From Pokkaliibacter sp046614695 (GTDB lineage: Bacteria > Pseudomonadota > Gammaproteobacteria > Pseudomonadales > Balneatricaceae): a stretch of DNA of 64,000 nt. The translations under genes were made by a program, and so were the position numbers. Where the stretch lies: positions 62,001 through 126,000 of the forward strand of contig NZ_JBKKHQ010000012.1 in assembly GCF_046614695.1 (NCBI RefSeq), read 5' to 3'. The notes beneath the pieces were generated by a model that saw only the letters and a program-made list of their open reading frames with translations, made no database searches and was not told the DNA's origin. Below, in pieces: positions 52,279 to 61,771 of the stretch (positions are counted from its first letter, which is position 1; every line of letters starts with the position of its first letter).

Positions 52279-54357
52279 ATGACGGTAACCTCTACTTCAA
52301 CCTCCGCTTCTGTGCGTCCTTCGGCGAAGCTTTTTCTCACCGCGCTGGCCCGCATGAGCCCGCAGCACCTCTGGCATCAGCCCGTACTGCTGGTGCTGGA
52401 AATTGCCTCTGTGCTGGCAACGTTTGCCGCCATCACTACGCCTGCCACGCAGCTTGGCATGAGCGAAGCCGTCGCCTGGCAAATCGTCTTCTGGCTCTGG
52501 GCGACGCTGTATTTCGCAACACTTGCCGAAGCCTACGCTGAAGGTCGCGGTAAAGCGCGCGCCGATAGCCTGCGCTCCGGCGTGCAAAATTTGTCAGCAC
52601 GGCTTATCCGTGATGTGCACGATAAAACCGGCACGGCCACACCAGCGGCTGACCTTCGTAAAGGCGATATGGTGCGCGTTGAGGCAGGCGAAATGATTCC
52701 GGCCGATGGCGAGGTGATCTTAGGCGTTGCTGCTGTGAATGAAGCCGCCATTACCGGTGAGTCGGCGCCGGTAATTCGTGAATCCGGTGGCGATCGCAGC
52801 GCCGTTACCGGCAATACGCAGGTGGTGTCGGACTTTCTTATCATTCGGGTCAGCGTCAACCCCGGCGAGTCGACGCTGGATAAGATGATCGGTCTGGTCG
52901 AAGGTGCCTCACGCCAGAAAACCCCGAACGAGAAAGCCCTGAGCATTGTACTGACGGGCCTGACGCTGATCTTCCTGTGGGTGGTGATGACGCTGCCTGC
53001 CTTTGCCCACTTCGATGGCGGCCATATTTCCACCATTGCGCTGCTGGCGCTTTTGGTCACGCTGATCCCCACCACCATCGGTGGCTTGCTCTCGGCCATC
53101 GGTATCGCCGGAATGGACCGCATGTTGCGCCTCAATGTGGTGGCTTCATCCGGTCGTGCGGTCGAAGCGGCTGGTGATGTACAAACCCTGCTGCTGGATA
53201 AAACCGGCACCATCACCTTCGGTAACCGCATGGCCGATGAGTTTATTCCGGCCCTTGATGTCTCGGCTCATCAGCTGGCGCGCGCGGCGCTCTTTGCCTC
53301 TCAGGGTGATGATACCCCTGAGGGCAAGTCCATCCGTGCGCTTGCACAACAGCAATTTCCCACCCTTGAGGAGGAAGTGAAAAACGCCATCGCCACTGCC
53401 GCAGGCCCGCTGCAGACCATTCCTTTTACCGCCCAGACTCGTCTTTCCGGAGCGCGTTTGCCCCGCTTACACGGCGAAGACTTCTGGCAAAAAGGCGCGG
53501 TCGATGCAGTACTGAACTGGCTGTCCCTGCCGAGGGAAAACCTGACCACCGGGCTGGCCGCCGGCATTGACCGCATTAGCCGAAGTGGCGGTACTCCGTT
53601 GCTGGTAACCCAAGATCAGCAGCTCTTAGGTGTTATTCACCTGAAAGATGTAGTGAAACCCGGCATCCGTGAGCGCTTCGCTGCCCTGCGGGAAATGGGC
53701 ATTCGCACTGTGATGGTCACAGGGGATAACCCTGTCACGGCAGCGGCCATCGCCGCAGAAGCCGGTGTCGATGATGTCGTGGCGCAGGCCACTCCTGAGC
53801 GCAAACTTGAGCGCATCCGTCAGGAGCAGCAGCTGGGCAGATTGGTAGCCATGTGCGGTGATGGTGCGAACGATGCACCGGCTCTGGCGCAGGCTGACGT
53901 GGGCCTTGCCATGAACGATGGCACACAGGCCGCCCGCGAGGCAGGTAATCTGGTCGATCTTGATTCTGACCCGACCAAGCTGCTGGATGTGGTGCAAGTC
54001 GGCAAGCAACTGCTGATTACCCGTGGCGCCCTGACGACTTTCTCCCTCGCCAACGACGTCGCCAAATACTTTGCGATTCTGCCTGCCTTGTTCGCAAGCT
54101 TTCTGCCTGCTCTGGCAGCGCTCAATGTGATGCACCTGCACTCGGCCGACAGCGCCATTTTGTCGGCCATTATCTTCAATGCACTGATTATCCCCGCGCT
54201 GGTACCGATTGCCCTGCGCGGTGTGACCAGTCGGGCCAGCAGCGTGCACAGCCTGCTGCGCCGTAACCTGCTGGTGTTTGGTCTGGGCGGTTTAGTCGCG
54301 CCTTTTGTTGGCATCAAACTGATTGACCTTGCCCTCGTCGGCCTGGGTCTGGTGTGA
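52279..54357 (+). CDS. kdpB: Potassium-transporting ATPase subunit KdpB (P-type ATPase)
   Basis: A 692-residue P-type ATPase that powers potassium uptake with KdpA and KdpC. The phosphorylated Asp307 lies in DKTGTITFGN (same number as in E. coli). The actuator loop is AAVNEAAITGESAPVIRESG, and the hinge is VMVTGDNPVTAAAIAAEAG with CGDGANDAPALAQADVGLAM. The ATG at 52279 follows a GGGAGAG site; in-frame upstream codons overlap kdpA. Normal length. Confidence 0.98.
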   Translation: MTVTSTSTSASVRPSAKLFLTALARMSPQHLWHQPVLLVLEIASVLATFAAITTPATQLGMSEAVAWQIVFWLWATLYFATLAEAYAEGRGKARADSLRSGVQNLSARLIRDVHDKTGTATPAADLRKGDMVRVEAGEMIPADGEVILGVAAVNEAAITGESAPVIRESGGDRSAVTGNTQVVSDFLIIRVSVNPGESTLDKMIGLVEGASRQKTPNEKALSIVLTGLTLIFLWVVMTLPAFAHFDGGHISTIALLALLVTLIPTTIGGLLSAIGIAGMDRMLRLNVVASSGRAVEAAGDVQTLLLDKTGTITFGNRMADEFIPALDVSAHQLARAALFASQGDDTPEGKSIRALAQQQFPTLEEEVKNAIATAAGPLQTIPFTAQTRLSGARLPRLHGEDFWQKGAVDAVLNWLSLPRENLTTGLAAGIDRISRSGGTPLLVTQDQQLLGVIHLKDVVKPGIRERFAALREMGIRTVMVTGDNPVTAAAIAAEAGVDDVVAQATPERKLERIRQEQQLGRLVAMCGDGANDAPALAQADVGLAMNDGTQAAREAGNLVDLDSDPTKLLDVVQVGKQLLITRGALTTFSLANDVAKYFAILPALFASFLPALAALNVMHLHSADSAILSAIIFNALIIPALVPIALRGVTSRASSVHSLLRRNLLVFGLGGLVAPFVGIKLIDLALVGLGLV

Positions 54358-54365
54358 GGTATTCC

Positions 54366-55031
54366 ATGAGCACTTTCTCGCGTTATCACTTAACTGACGA
54401 TGTTGAATTACAGCCTGAGGTCGCGCCAACCCTGAGCCAAAGCCTTGTGCGTGCCTTAGTGGTACTGGCCTTAAGCATGGTGATGCTGGGAGTTATGTAC
54501 CCCTTTGGCATCACGCTGGTGGGTAAACTGGGTTTTGCCGCCAAAGCAGATGGCTCGCTGCTGATGAACCACAAGGGCGAGTTGATAGGCTCGGCGCTGA
54601 TCGGCCAGCGCTTTAGTGATGCCCGTTACTTCCAGGGGCGGCCTTCAGCCAGCGATTATCAGTCAGGCGCGGCCAGTAATCTGGCTGATACCAACCCTGC
54701 CTTCGCCAAAGCCGTGCTGATGCGTTATCAGCAATGGCGTGAGCGTCTTCCCGGTGAGGCAGTGCCCGCGCCGCTGCTGATGGCCTCCGCCAGTGGCCTT
54801 GACCCTGTACTGGATGAGGCCTCCGTTCGCTATCAGGCCCCCGCCATCGCCGCTGCGCGCCAGTTACCCCTCCCACAAGTGCTTGGGTTGGTTTCGACTC
54901 TGGCGGATAATCACGGCAGAAAAACACCGGTGGTTAATATTCTCGCCCTGAACCGCGCGCTTGATGCGCTGAGCGCCGCGACGCCGCAACACTCACCGGC
55001 CACTTCCCCTTCCACGTCGGACAAGGATTAA
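54366..55031 (+). CDS. kdpC: Potassium-transporting ATPase subunit KdpC
   Basis: A 221-residue protein with a single N-terminal membrane segment (LVVLALSMVMLGVMYPFGI) and a periplasmic domain with FAAKADGSLL, GSALIGQRFSDARYFQGRPS and NLADTNP. KdpC is the assembly and ATP-affinity subunit of the pump. GAGG precedes the ATG at about seven bases. The C-terminal tail is longer than in E. coli (190). It ends three bases before kdpD. Confidence 0.96.
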   Translation: MSTFSRYHLTDDVELQPEVAPTLSQSLVRALVVLALSMVMLGVMYPFGITLVGKLGFAAKADGSLLMNHKGELIGSALIGQRFSDARYFQGRPSASDYQSGAASNLADTNPAFAKAVLMRYQQWRERLPGEAVPAPLLMASASGLDPVLDEASVRYQAPAIAAARQLPLPQVLGLVSTLADNHGRKTPVVNILALNRALDALSAATPQHSPATSPSTSDKD

Positions 55032-55034
55032 TCT

Positions 55035-57683
55035 GTGACCACGCCATCTTCTCCTCGCGCTGATGCCTTGCTGACTCGCTTAAAGCGCGAGGGGCCGGGG
55101 CGTTTAACGGTCTTTCTTGGGGCGGCGCCGGGTGTGGGGAAAACTTGCGCCATGCTCAATGCGGCTTACCAAAAACTGCAGGAAGGCGTGGCGCTGCGCA
55201 TTGGCGTGGTGGAAACCCACGGTCGGGCAGAAACGGCGCAGCTGGCCGAACGCCTGCCGAGCCAGCCAAGGTTGCATCACAACTATCAAGGCATTGATGT
55301 GGAGGAGATGGACCTTGCCGCATTGCTGGCAGAGCCTCCGGCGCTGGTGCTGGTTGATGAGCTAGCCCACAGCAATCTGATTGCCGGACGCCACAGCAAA
55401 CGCTATCAGGACGTGGAAGAGTTACTGGCGGCGGGTATTGATGTGATGACCACGGTGAATATTCAGCATCTGGCCAGCCTTAACGATACTGTCGCCAGCA
55501 TCACCGGTGTGCGGGTGCGGGAAACCGTGCCCGACCGTCTGCTTGAGCAGGCACGGGAAATTGTGCTGGTCGATTTACCTGCGCGGGAGCTGATCAGCCG
55601 CCTTCGTGCGGGCAAGGTTTATCTGCCGGAGCAGGCCCGCGCCGCCATTGAAGCCTTCTTTACCCTGCCGAACCTCACGGCCCTGCGGGAGCTGGCGCTG
55701 CGTACGGTGGCCGCCCATGTGGATGCACAGGTGCGGGAAAACTGGCAGGTCGAAGGGGCTGCGCCCGGGCAGGACGGGCAGGCGCGTTTGCTGGTGTGTA
55801 TTGATGCTGATGATGAGGCCGAAAGGCTAATTCGCCATGCCAAACAGCGCGCCGAATGGCGGCAGATGCCGTGGATGGTCGTGCATGTGCAACGCCAGAA
55901 TGCCATGTCAGCGCAGAGGCTTGATCGCCTGCAGCGGGCCTTTATGCTGGCTGAAAGTCTGGGCGGCAGTTGCCATAGCCTGAGCGGCACCAGCATTGTT
56001 GATGAGGTACTGGCCTTTGCCCGTCGTCATCATGTCACGGATATTCTGCTGGGCCGCTCGCCCGCCTCGCGCCACTGGTATCGCCTGCGCACCCTGCTGC
56101 GCCCATCCCTGGGGCAGTCGATCGCGCGCAAGGCCGATGATTTACACCTGATGCTGCTAAGCCGCCCTGCTCATGCACGTCAGGCGATTATGCCGACGCC
56201 CCGCACTATGCCGCGCTGGGGCGATCACCTGAAAGCCAGCGGCATTATGCTGACCTCACTCGCTATGGCTTTTGCAGCTGCGCAGGTGCTGGCGTTATCA
56301 AACGTGCTGATGATTCTGCTGGTCGGCGTCCTTGTAGCCTCCATTATGACTCGGGTGGGCCCGGCCTTATCCAGCGCCCTGATAGGTTTTCTCGGTTTTA
56401 ACTTTCTCTTTACCGAGCCACGCTTCACCCTCGCTATTCACCATAAAGAAGACGTCCTTACCGTGTGCTTTTTCCTGATTCTCTCCTCGGTGACAGGCAG
56501 CCTTGCCGGACGTTTACGCCAGCAGTTGCAAGCCCAGCGCCAGGCGCAGGAGGCGACGGATGTTCTGCTGCATTTCTCCCGTCAGCTCGTCACTGCGGCG
56601 GATGAAAAAAGCATTCGCCAGCTCGGTGAGCGTTTTATCGCCCAATGGCTGACCCGCGATGTCACCATACTGGCAGCACTGCCGGAAATGGACTATTCCC
56701 TTGATGCCCGCGCTATTGCCGCCGCGCAGTGGGCATGGCAACAGCAACAGGCCGCCGGTGCTGGGACGGATACCTTAAACAGCAGCGAGTGGTACTGGTT
56801 GCCGCTAATTTCCGGCCCTGAGTGTCTGGGTTTGCTTGGCATACGCATGCCCATCTGGCAGCCCGAGCATAAAACCTTGCTCAACGCTCTCGCCCAGCAG
56901 CTGGTGCAGGCGCTGGCCCGCGCTAAACTCGCCCGCGATCTTGAACAGTCGCGCATTCAGGGAGAAACCGAACAGCTCAAATCCGCCCTGCTATCGTCGG
57001 TTTCCCATGATTTACGCACACCACTGGCCAGCATGATTGGCGCGGTATCGAGCCTGATACACTACGAAGACAAGCTCAACGCCGAAGACCGACGCAGCCT
57101 GCTCGATACCACCCTTGAAGAGGCCGAACGCCTTAACCGTTATATCCAGAACCTGTTGGATATGACGCGGCTTGGCTACGGGCGGCTGAAACTGCAACGC
57201 GACTGGGTAAGCCTTGAGGATATCTTCTCCTCAGCGCTACAACGGCTGCATTCAGTACTAGCACACTGCAAAGTGCGCCTGCATCTCGCCTATGACATTC
57301 CGCTTCTGTATGTCCATGCAGCCTTGATTGAGCAAGCGCTGATCAACATTCTGGAAAATGCCGCACGCTTCTCCCCCGATAGCGCGCCACTGCTGATCGA
57401 AGCTCGCATGGAAGGCACGCAGCTGCGCCTGAGTATCACCGATCAGGGGCCAGGCATCGACGAGGAAGAGCGCGCCCGCGTCTTTGATATGTTCTACAGC
57501 GTACAAAAAGGTGACTGCAAAGGAGGCGGTACAGGCTTAGGTCTGGCGATTTGTCAGGGTATGATTGGCGCTCACGGCGGCAATGTGGTGGCGTTACCGA
57601 ATCCGCAAGGGCAGGGCACCTGTATGCAGATCACCCTGCCGCTCGATAAACAACCACCCCTGCCCGATGATGAGGATAGCTAA
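55035..57683 (+). CDS. kdpD: Sensor histidine kinase KdpD
   Basis: An 882-residue membrane sensor of potassium limitation. Order of domains: an N-terminal KdpD domain with P-loop GAAPGVGKTCAML (about 28-40), a Usp-like domain (about 250-370), four membrane spans (about 400-500), a GAF-like region, HisKA with His658 in SSVSHDLRTPLASM, and an HATPase domain with INILENAARFSP and GGGTGLGLAICQG. The start is GTG after AAGGA. It follows kdpC by three bases and controls KdpE. Confidence 0.97.
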   Translation: MTTPSSPRADALLTRLKREGPGRLTVFLGAAPGVGKTCAMLNAAYQKLQEGVALRIGVVETHGRAETAQLAERLPSQPRLHHNYQGIDVEEMDLAALLAEPPALVLVDELAHSNLIAGRHSKRYQDVEELLAAGIDVMTTVNIQHLASLNDTVASITGVRVRETVPDRLLEQAREIVLVDLPARELISRLRAGKVYLPEQARAAIEAFFTLPNLTALRELALRTVAAHVDAQVRENWQVEGAAPGQDGQARLLVCIDADDEAERLIRHAKQRAEWRQMPWMVVHVQRQNAMSAQRLDRLQRAFMLAESLGGSCHSLSGTSIVDEVLAFARRHHVTDILLGRSPASRHWYRLRTLLRPSLGQSIARKADDLHLMLLSRPAHARQAIMPTPRTMPRWGDHLKASGIMLTSLAMAFAAAQVLALSNVLMILLVGVLVASIMTRVGPALSSALIGFLGFNFLFTEPRFTLAIHHKEDVLTVCFFLILSSVTGSLAGRLRQQLQAQRQAQEATDVLLHFSRQLVTAADEKSIRQLGERFIAQWLTRDVTILAALPEMDYSLDARAIAAAQWAWQQQQAAGAGTDTLNSSEWYWLPLISGPECLGLLGIRMPIWQPEHKTLLNALAQQLVQALARAKLARDLEQSRIQGETEQLKSALLSSVSHDLRTPLASMIGAVSSLIHYEDKLNAEDRRSLLDTTLEEAERLNRYIQNLLDMTRLGYGRLKLQRDWVSLEDIFSSALQRLHSVLAHCKVRLHLAYDIPLLYVHAALIEQALINILENAARFSPDSAPLLIEARMEGTQLRLSITDQGPGIDEEERARVFDMFYSVQKGDCKGGGTGLGLAICQGMIGAHGGNVVALPNPQGQGTCMQITLPLDKQPPLPDDEDS

Positions 57684-57704
57684 GCAAGATGCCCGGAGAC
57701 CACC

Positions 57705-58412
57705 ATGAGTGCTGACCCAAGACGCGTGTTGGTCATTGATGATGAGCCACAAATCATCCGCTTTCTGAAAATCGCCCTGCAATCGGAAGGTTATGATGTC
57801 ATCACCGCTGCCACAGGCGCAGACGGCATCCGCGCCGCAGCCCTGCAACAACCTGCGTTGATTGTGCTTGATCTTGGTCTGCCTGACATGGACGGCAACG
57901 AGGTACTGCAACGTCTGCGTGAATGGAGCGACACACCCGTGCTGGTGTTGTCTGTGCGCGCCCGTGAGGAAGACAAAGTCAAAGCGCTGGATGCCGGAGC
58001 CCATGATTACGTCACTAAACCCTTCGGTATTCAGGAATTTATGGCGCGGGTTCGGGTGTTATTGCGCCAGCGACCTGCCTCCGCATTAGGTGGCACAACG
58101 GCAGAAGCGCAGGCCAGCGCCACCATTGGCGAGATCACCTTCGACTTTGCCCTGCGCAAAATCCACCTGCGTGATGAAGAACTGCATCTCTCGCGTAAGG
58201 AATACGCCCTGCTGACTTTGCTGGCCCGCCATGTCGATCAGGTCATTACCCAGCAAGTGCTCCTCGAAGAGGTCTGGGGCAAAGTACACCGCCACGACAG
58301 CCACTACCTGCGCATCCTGATTGGCCGTCTGCGCCAGAAACTGGGGGATGATCCTGCCAACCCGCGCTATATCCGCACGGAACAAGGTGTAGGTTACCGA
58401 CTGATGAGTTAA
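57705..58412 (+). CDS. kdpE: Response regulator KdpE
   Basis: A 235-residue OmpR-type regulator. The receiver has Asp12-Asp13 in VIDDEPQ and the phosphorylated Asp56 in LIVLDLGLPDMDG, and the conserved lysine in HDYVTKPFG. The winged-helix domain ends with RHDSHYLRILIGRLRQKLGD and RTEQGVGYRLMS. KdpE activates kdpFABC under low potassium or osmotic stress, probably through the operator at 50394-50410. It closes the kdp operon. Confidence 0.97.
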   Translation: MSADPRRVLVIDDEPQIIRFLKIALQSEGYDVITAATGADGIRAAALQQPALIVLDLGLPDMDGNEVLQRLREWSDTPVLVLSVRAREEDKVKALDAGAHDYVTKPFGIQEFMARVRVLLRQRPASALGGTTAEAQASATIGEITFDFALRKIHLRDEELHLSRKEYALLTLLARHVDQVITQQVLLEEVWGKVHRHDSHYLRILIGRLRQKLGDDPANPRYIRTEQGVGYRLMS

Positions 58413-58544
58413 GGCCATGCTATTCCGAGAACTTAATAATGGCCAGCTAGGAAGAGTGCTAATGTTCGATGAGTAGTAATACGCAAGTTTGTGAAAAATA
58501 GAACCCATCTATTAAACACATTGCGCAATGAAAAACGCCTCCCT

Positions 58545-59213
58545 CTAATTAGAGATATTTCTAACCATAGAAAACATTTGCGTATATCTTCTTAAAGGAA
58601 AAAATATAGAGCCCTCCGCAATACTCTGACTACTTAATATCCTTCCTAACATCCCTCTATCCGATGATAGAGTTAGCTTTTGGTATCGGCATAACAGAAC
58701 CTCTTTATTAAATCTTATACTTTCATTTTTAGCGCCGACGTTATTTACATACTCCCATGTCTGCCCTACGACTTGCGCACTCTGCTGCACCGTTTGTGTA
58801 GTTTTAACGACCACATCCTCCTCGTGTGCTCTTAAGGTATGAATTGATTCAGACCGCACAACACCTTTACTGATAAAAAGGATACGGTCTGGAAGGAAAA
58901 ACAATCTACTTAACTGTCCTTCCAAAGACACTGCTCTTATGTTGCAGATATCTAGACAAGACTCTCTATTAGAGACTATTTCATCCTTCTCAGCGAACTG
59001 CACAACTCCGCCATAACTATACGTCTCAACGGGTACTGCAAACTCACCATTCACAAACCACATGTAAGATCGTCTCTTAAGAGCTTCAATTTCACTGCAT
59101 AGCTCTACATAAGCAGACTCAATATCTTCATCAATCACGTAGTGAACATTTAGAAATCGGTGGAACCGTATTTCTCGAGAAACCGACCAGCAGAGCGCCG
59201 GGAGTGTAAGCAC
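58545..59213 (-). CDS. Hypothetical protein, downstream of a coupled membrane protein
   Basis: A 222-residue protein read from a GTG whose G is the last base of the stop of the gene upstream (59213), so the pair is translationally coupled. No membrane segment is plain apart from a short hydrophobic start. The middle segment KTTQTVQQSAQVVGQTWEYV and the end KLTLSSDRGMLGRILSSQSI look like the C-terminal parts of uncharacterised proteins I cannot name. AT-rich relative to kdp, so it was probably acquired. No function is proposed. Confidence 0.6.
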   Translation of the reverse strand: MLTLPALCWSVSREIRFHRFLNVHYVIDEDIESAYVELCSEIEALKRRSYMWFVNGEFAVPVETYSYGGVVQFAEKDEIVSNRESCLDICNIRAVSLEGQLSRLFFLPDRILFISKGVVRSESIHTLRAHEEDVVVKTTQTVQQSAQVVGQTWEYVNNVGAKNESIRFNKEVLLCRYQKLTLSSDRGMLGRILSSQSIAEGSIFFPLRRYTQMFSMVRNISN

Positions 59214-59485
59214 TATAGCTGAATGGAAAGATAACCTGAGAGAAAAATTGAGAGAAACAGCAGGCTGATGTTAGCTAGAAAAATGTAATAAAAAAGCTGA
59301 GGGTTATAAGTAAATTTTTCGGCAATCAGATCATCTAGCCTCTGCCGGTTTCGATCAGACTCCTCAGCGGTAACTTCAGCAGGGGTATAGTCTCCTTCTT
59401 CACGATACTCACAGCGTTGATAGGCCGTTCGGTACTTAGTGACAGCTATCAAGAATGTCTGTTTTTTCGTAAATGAATTAAACAT
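59213..59485 (-). CDS. Small protein with C-terminal membrane segment
   Basis: A 90-residue protein. The first 60 residues are hydrophilic and helical; the C-terminal FYYIFLANISLLFLSIFLSG is a single membrane segment, so it is a candidate tail-anchored protein. It is the first gene of a two-gene unit with the following hypothetical gene, overlapping by one base. No family recognised. The pair lies between kdp and the recombinase module. Confidence 0.5.
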   Translation of the reverse strand: MFNSFTKKQTFLIAVTKYRTAYQRCEYREEGDYTPAEVTAEESDRNRQRLDDLIAEKFTYNPQLFYYIFLANISLLFLSIFLSGYLSIQL

Positions 59486-59572
59486 TTATATATTCACTTT
59501 TTCTGATATAACATTCTATATAGACGAATACTAGCGACATATCAATCCAGGATAGAGTGAGAGAGGCAACAC

Positions 59573-59890
59573 TTGATCAGTATTAATATCACATCACAAC
59601 ACCTGAAACAGTTTTTAGATGCTTTCTCAGAATCTGATTACAAGAGCTTCTCTGAGCTTCTACATCCATCTTTACAAGAAGCAATCCCTCCAGAAGCATT
59701 TCGTAAAATCATTATTGAGAACAAATTCTTATCTGAAGATACAGAGTACTTAGCCTATTTAGGCCAGGTAGATAGAGATAGCTCACGTGAAGTGCTTTAC
59801 AAAGTCAAACATACTCTCCACCACGAAATTTTATGGTCGCTCACCTATCATGAGAGCCAAACAAAAATAATTGGGCTATCTTTTCGCTAG
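59573..59890 (+). CDS. Small hypothetical protein, NTF2-like (DUF3887/DUF4878-type) candidate
   Basis: A 105-residue protein from a TTG start preceded by GAGAGG at six bases. The pattern FLDAFSESDYKSFSELLHPS then VLYKVKHTLHHEILWSLTY and KIIGLSFR fits the alpha+beta cone shape of NTF2-like proteins that sense or bind small molecules. It has no signal peptide. It diverges from the minus-strand pair across about 90 bases, which may hold promoters for both. The function is not known; the assignment is by pattern only. Confidence 0.45.
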   Translation: MISINITSQHLKQFLDAFSESDYKSFSELLHPSLQEAIPPEAFRKIIIENKFLSEDTEYLAYLGQVDRDSSREVLYKVKHTLHHEILWSLTYHESQTKIIGLSFR

Positions 59891-60502
59891 AAATTTTAGA
59901 GATCCAGATGGAAAGTGCGATCGTTATGATAAGACCGGGAATAATTTCCGTCTGCTGGTACAGGCATACGTTACCTCGCCAAGAGTCAACGAAATATCTT
60001 TATGTCTTATTATCAATTAACGGAAGGTAGAAGGCACTAGATTTTAATCTGCCGTCATTACTCTGCCGTTTATCATGCGGTTAAAGATAAAATCAATAGA
60101 GTGCTAGTGGACTAATGAGTATGAAGTACATATATCATCAAGCTCATGAACCGAGGGAGATAGGTGCCATCAAGATAATAATCAGGTTTTATTAAGAATA
60201 TACTTATACAATGGCGGTATACAGTTAACTAAGTATAACGTGATCGATTATACGTTGAAATTACAAGTATAGACTTTCGAGCCTATTGGTATATTGAAGC
60301 GGATTTCGAGATAAAAGTTATCTATTGCATCTGCTGCTTAAGATTGCAGCGAAGTTACTTGTTAATTAAATGTCTTAAGGGTTTTTTAAAAAAATAGCAA
60401 AGTGATTCCGACGATTTCGACGATTTCGACGATTTCGACGATTTCGACGATTTCGACGATTAAGTACTATTTTTATAAATACTTTCTCAGAGTAATAGTT
60501 TT
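59891..60502 (+). other. AT-rich gap before the recombinase trio
   Basis: About 600 bases without a supported gene. Short open frames look like remnants; one would read GNNFRLL followed by LVQAY, vaguely like a HigB-type toxin, but it is cut by stops. The 9-bp tandem repeat near 60404-60461 lies inside, about 40 bases before the first recombinase start. It may contain the attachment site of the element carrying the recombinases. Confidence 0.5.
60404..60461. repeat. 9-bp tandem repeat GATTTCGAC (about six copies)
   Basis: One imperfect copy (GATTCCGAC, 60404-60412) is followed by five perfect copies of GATTTCGAC to 60457 and a last GATT. The unit is one codon triplet set (Asp-Phe-Asp if read in frame). 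The motif ATTTCGACGATTTCGACGA is shared with the 3' end of ssb (22211-22229). Confidence 0.9.
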
Positions 60503-61771
60503 TTGTTGACGGAAGATCAGCACTCTGTAACCATTGAAAGCATAAAATTTTGGTGGTTTATGAATATTCATTTAATGCGATTCAGGGGGGAGAATGGAGA
60601 AAGGTTTTCAGTTCTTAATGATAAGGACGGCATGCCTCTTTTCTATCCAACTCTCTTTGCAACGTGGACGTTGAGAGGAAGTTCTCTTGCTGCGAATAGT
60701 ATTACAAATACACTTAACGCGCTTAAGTTATTGCTGGTCTGGGAGTTTGAGCGTGAGTTAGACTTAGAGTCTAATTTTAGAAATGGAAAGTTTCTAAATT
60801 ACAATCAGATTCGAGATCTCTGTGATTTTCTTCAAAAATCTATTGCAAGAAAAAAATATTTTAAAACCTTTTCAATTAATCGTAGCTCAAAAAAAGTGGA
60901 TGTTAGTGTCCACTACTTTCGTATCACTACTGCCGCTAAATATCTTCAGTTCTTGGCTTATAGAGTTTCACATTCAGCAGTTGAGAGAGATATTGAGAAA
61001 ATGGTCGTGTCGATTAAAGCACATCGGCCTTGCAAGCCAAACAAGTCCTCAATAGATAGAGATGAAGTACATCTTAGTGATGAAGTTATTCATGCTATTG
61101 AAGCCGCGCTGAGACCTGGTGCTCCTGACAATCCTGCTAGGAACCGAGGAATTCAGCTTCGTAATGCTCTAATTTTCTTCCTCTTGAAGCATACAGGTAT
61201 ACGTCGAGGCGAATTACTCAATCTAAGAATTAGTGATATCAACTTCGGAGATTGCACGATGACTATCGTGCGCCGACCTGACTCCACTCTGGATACACGA
61301 AAGTTTCAACCAACTGCTAAGACAAGACCGCGCCGGATACGTATAGCTACCTCCTTAGTAGAGAATATTGCTGACTACATTAAAGAGGCTCGGAGATATG
61401 TCCCGGGGGCCAGAAAGCATGACTATCTTTTTGTCACTCATAAAGCAGGTCCAAGTCAAGGAGCTCCAATGTCAATTGGAGCTTTCGGTAAGTGGATGGT
61501 GAAAATATCGTGTATTGTAAAGGAGTCAAAATTTCATGCACATTCACTTCGGCATAATTGGAATTATCAGTTTTCACGCCTCGCGGAAGAAAAGGGTATG
61601 AGCGCTGCCGAAGAAGAGAGAATTAGATCCTATTTCATGGGGTGGAGCGAAACTTCAGGTACCGCTGCTACATACAACCGTAGACATATCAAAGAGAAAG
61701 CACAGATAGCTGGTTTAGAACTACAAAAGCACTACATTGATTTTAGAAAAAATTCACATGAGGATATGTGA
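60503..61771 (+). CDS. Tyrosine recombinase 1 of a trio
   Basis: A 422-residue integrase-type protein. The catalytic set is visible: Arg in TGIRRGELLNLR, HxxR in KFHAHSLRHNW, and Tyr in TAATYNRRH near residue 395. The N-terminal part is a SAM-like core-binding region. The start is a TTG at 60503 with no clear ribosome site; an ATG at 60560 is an alternative. It overlaps the next recombinase gene, and the region is AT-rich. Trios of overlapping recombinases mark GInt and RIT elements. Confidence 0.85.
   Translation: MLTEDQHSVTIESIKFWWFMNIHLMRFRGENGERFSVLNDKDGMPLFYPTLFATWTLRGSSLAANSITNTLNALKLLLVWEFERELDLESNFRNGKFLNYNQIRDLCDFLQKSIARKKYFKTFSINRSSKKVDVSVHYFRITTAAKYLQFLAYRVSHSAVERDIEKMVVSIKAHRPCKPNKSSIDRDEVHLSDEVIHAIEAALRPGAPDNPARNRGIQLRNALIFFLLKHTGIRRGELLNLRISDINFGDCTMTIVRRPDSTLDTRKFQPTAKTRPRRIRIATSLVENIADYIKEARRYVPGARKHDYLFVTHKAGPSQGAPMSIGAFGKWMVKISCIVKESKFHAHSLRHNWNYQFSRLAEEKGMSAAEEERIRSYFMGWSETSGTAATYNRRHIKEKAQIAGLELQKHYIDFRKNSHEDM

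Noticed and set aside
59895..60020. Frame reading GNNFRLLVQAY, slightly like a HigB toxin core
   Set aside because: Too short, no start and no antitoxin gene beside it; at most a remnant.
60404..60461. Short regular repeats as a CRISPR array
   Set aside because: The 9-bp units are directly adjacent with no spacers, and no cas gene is present.
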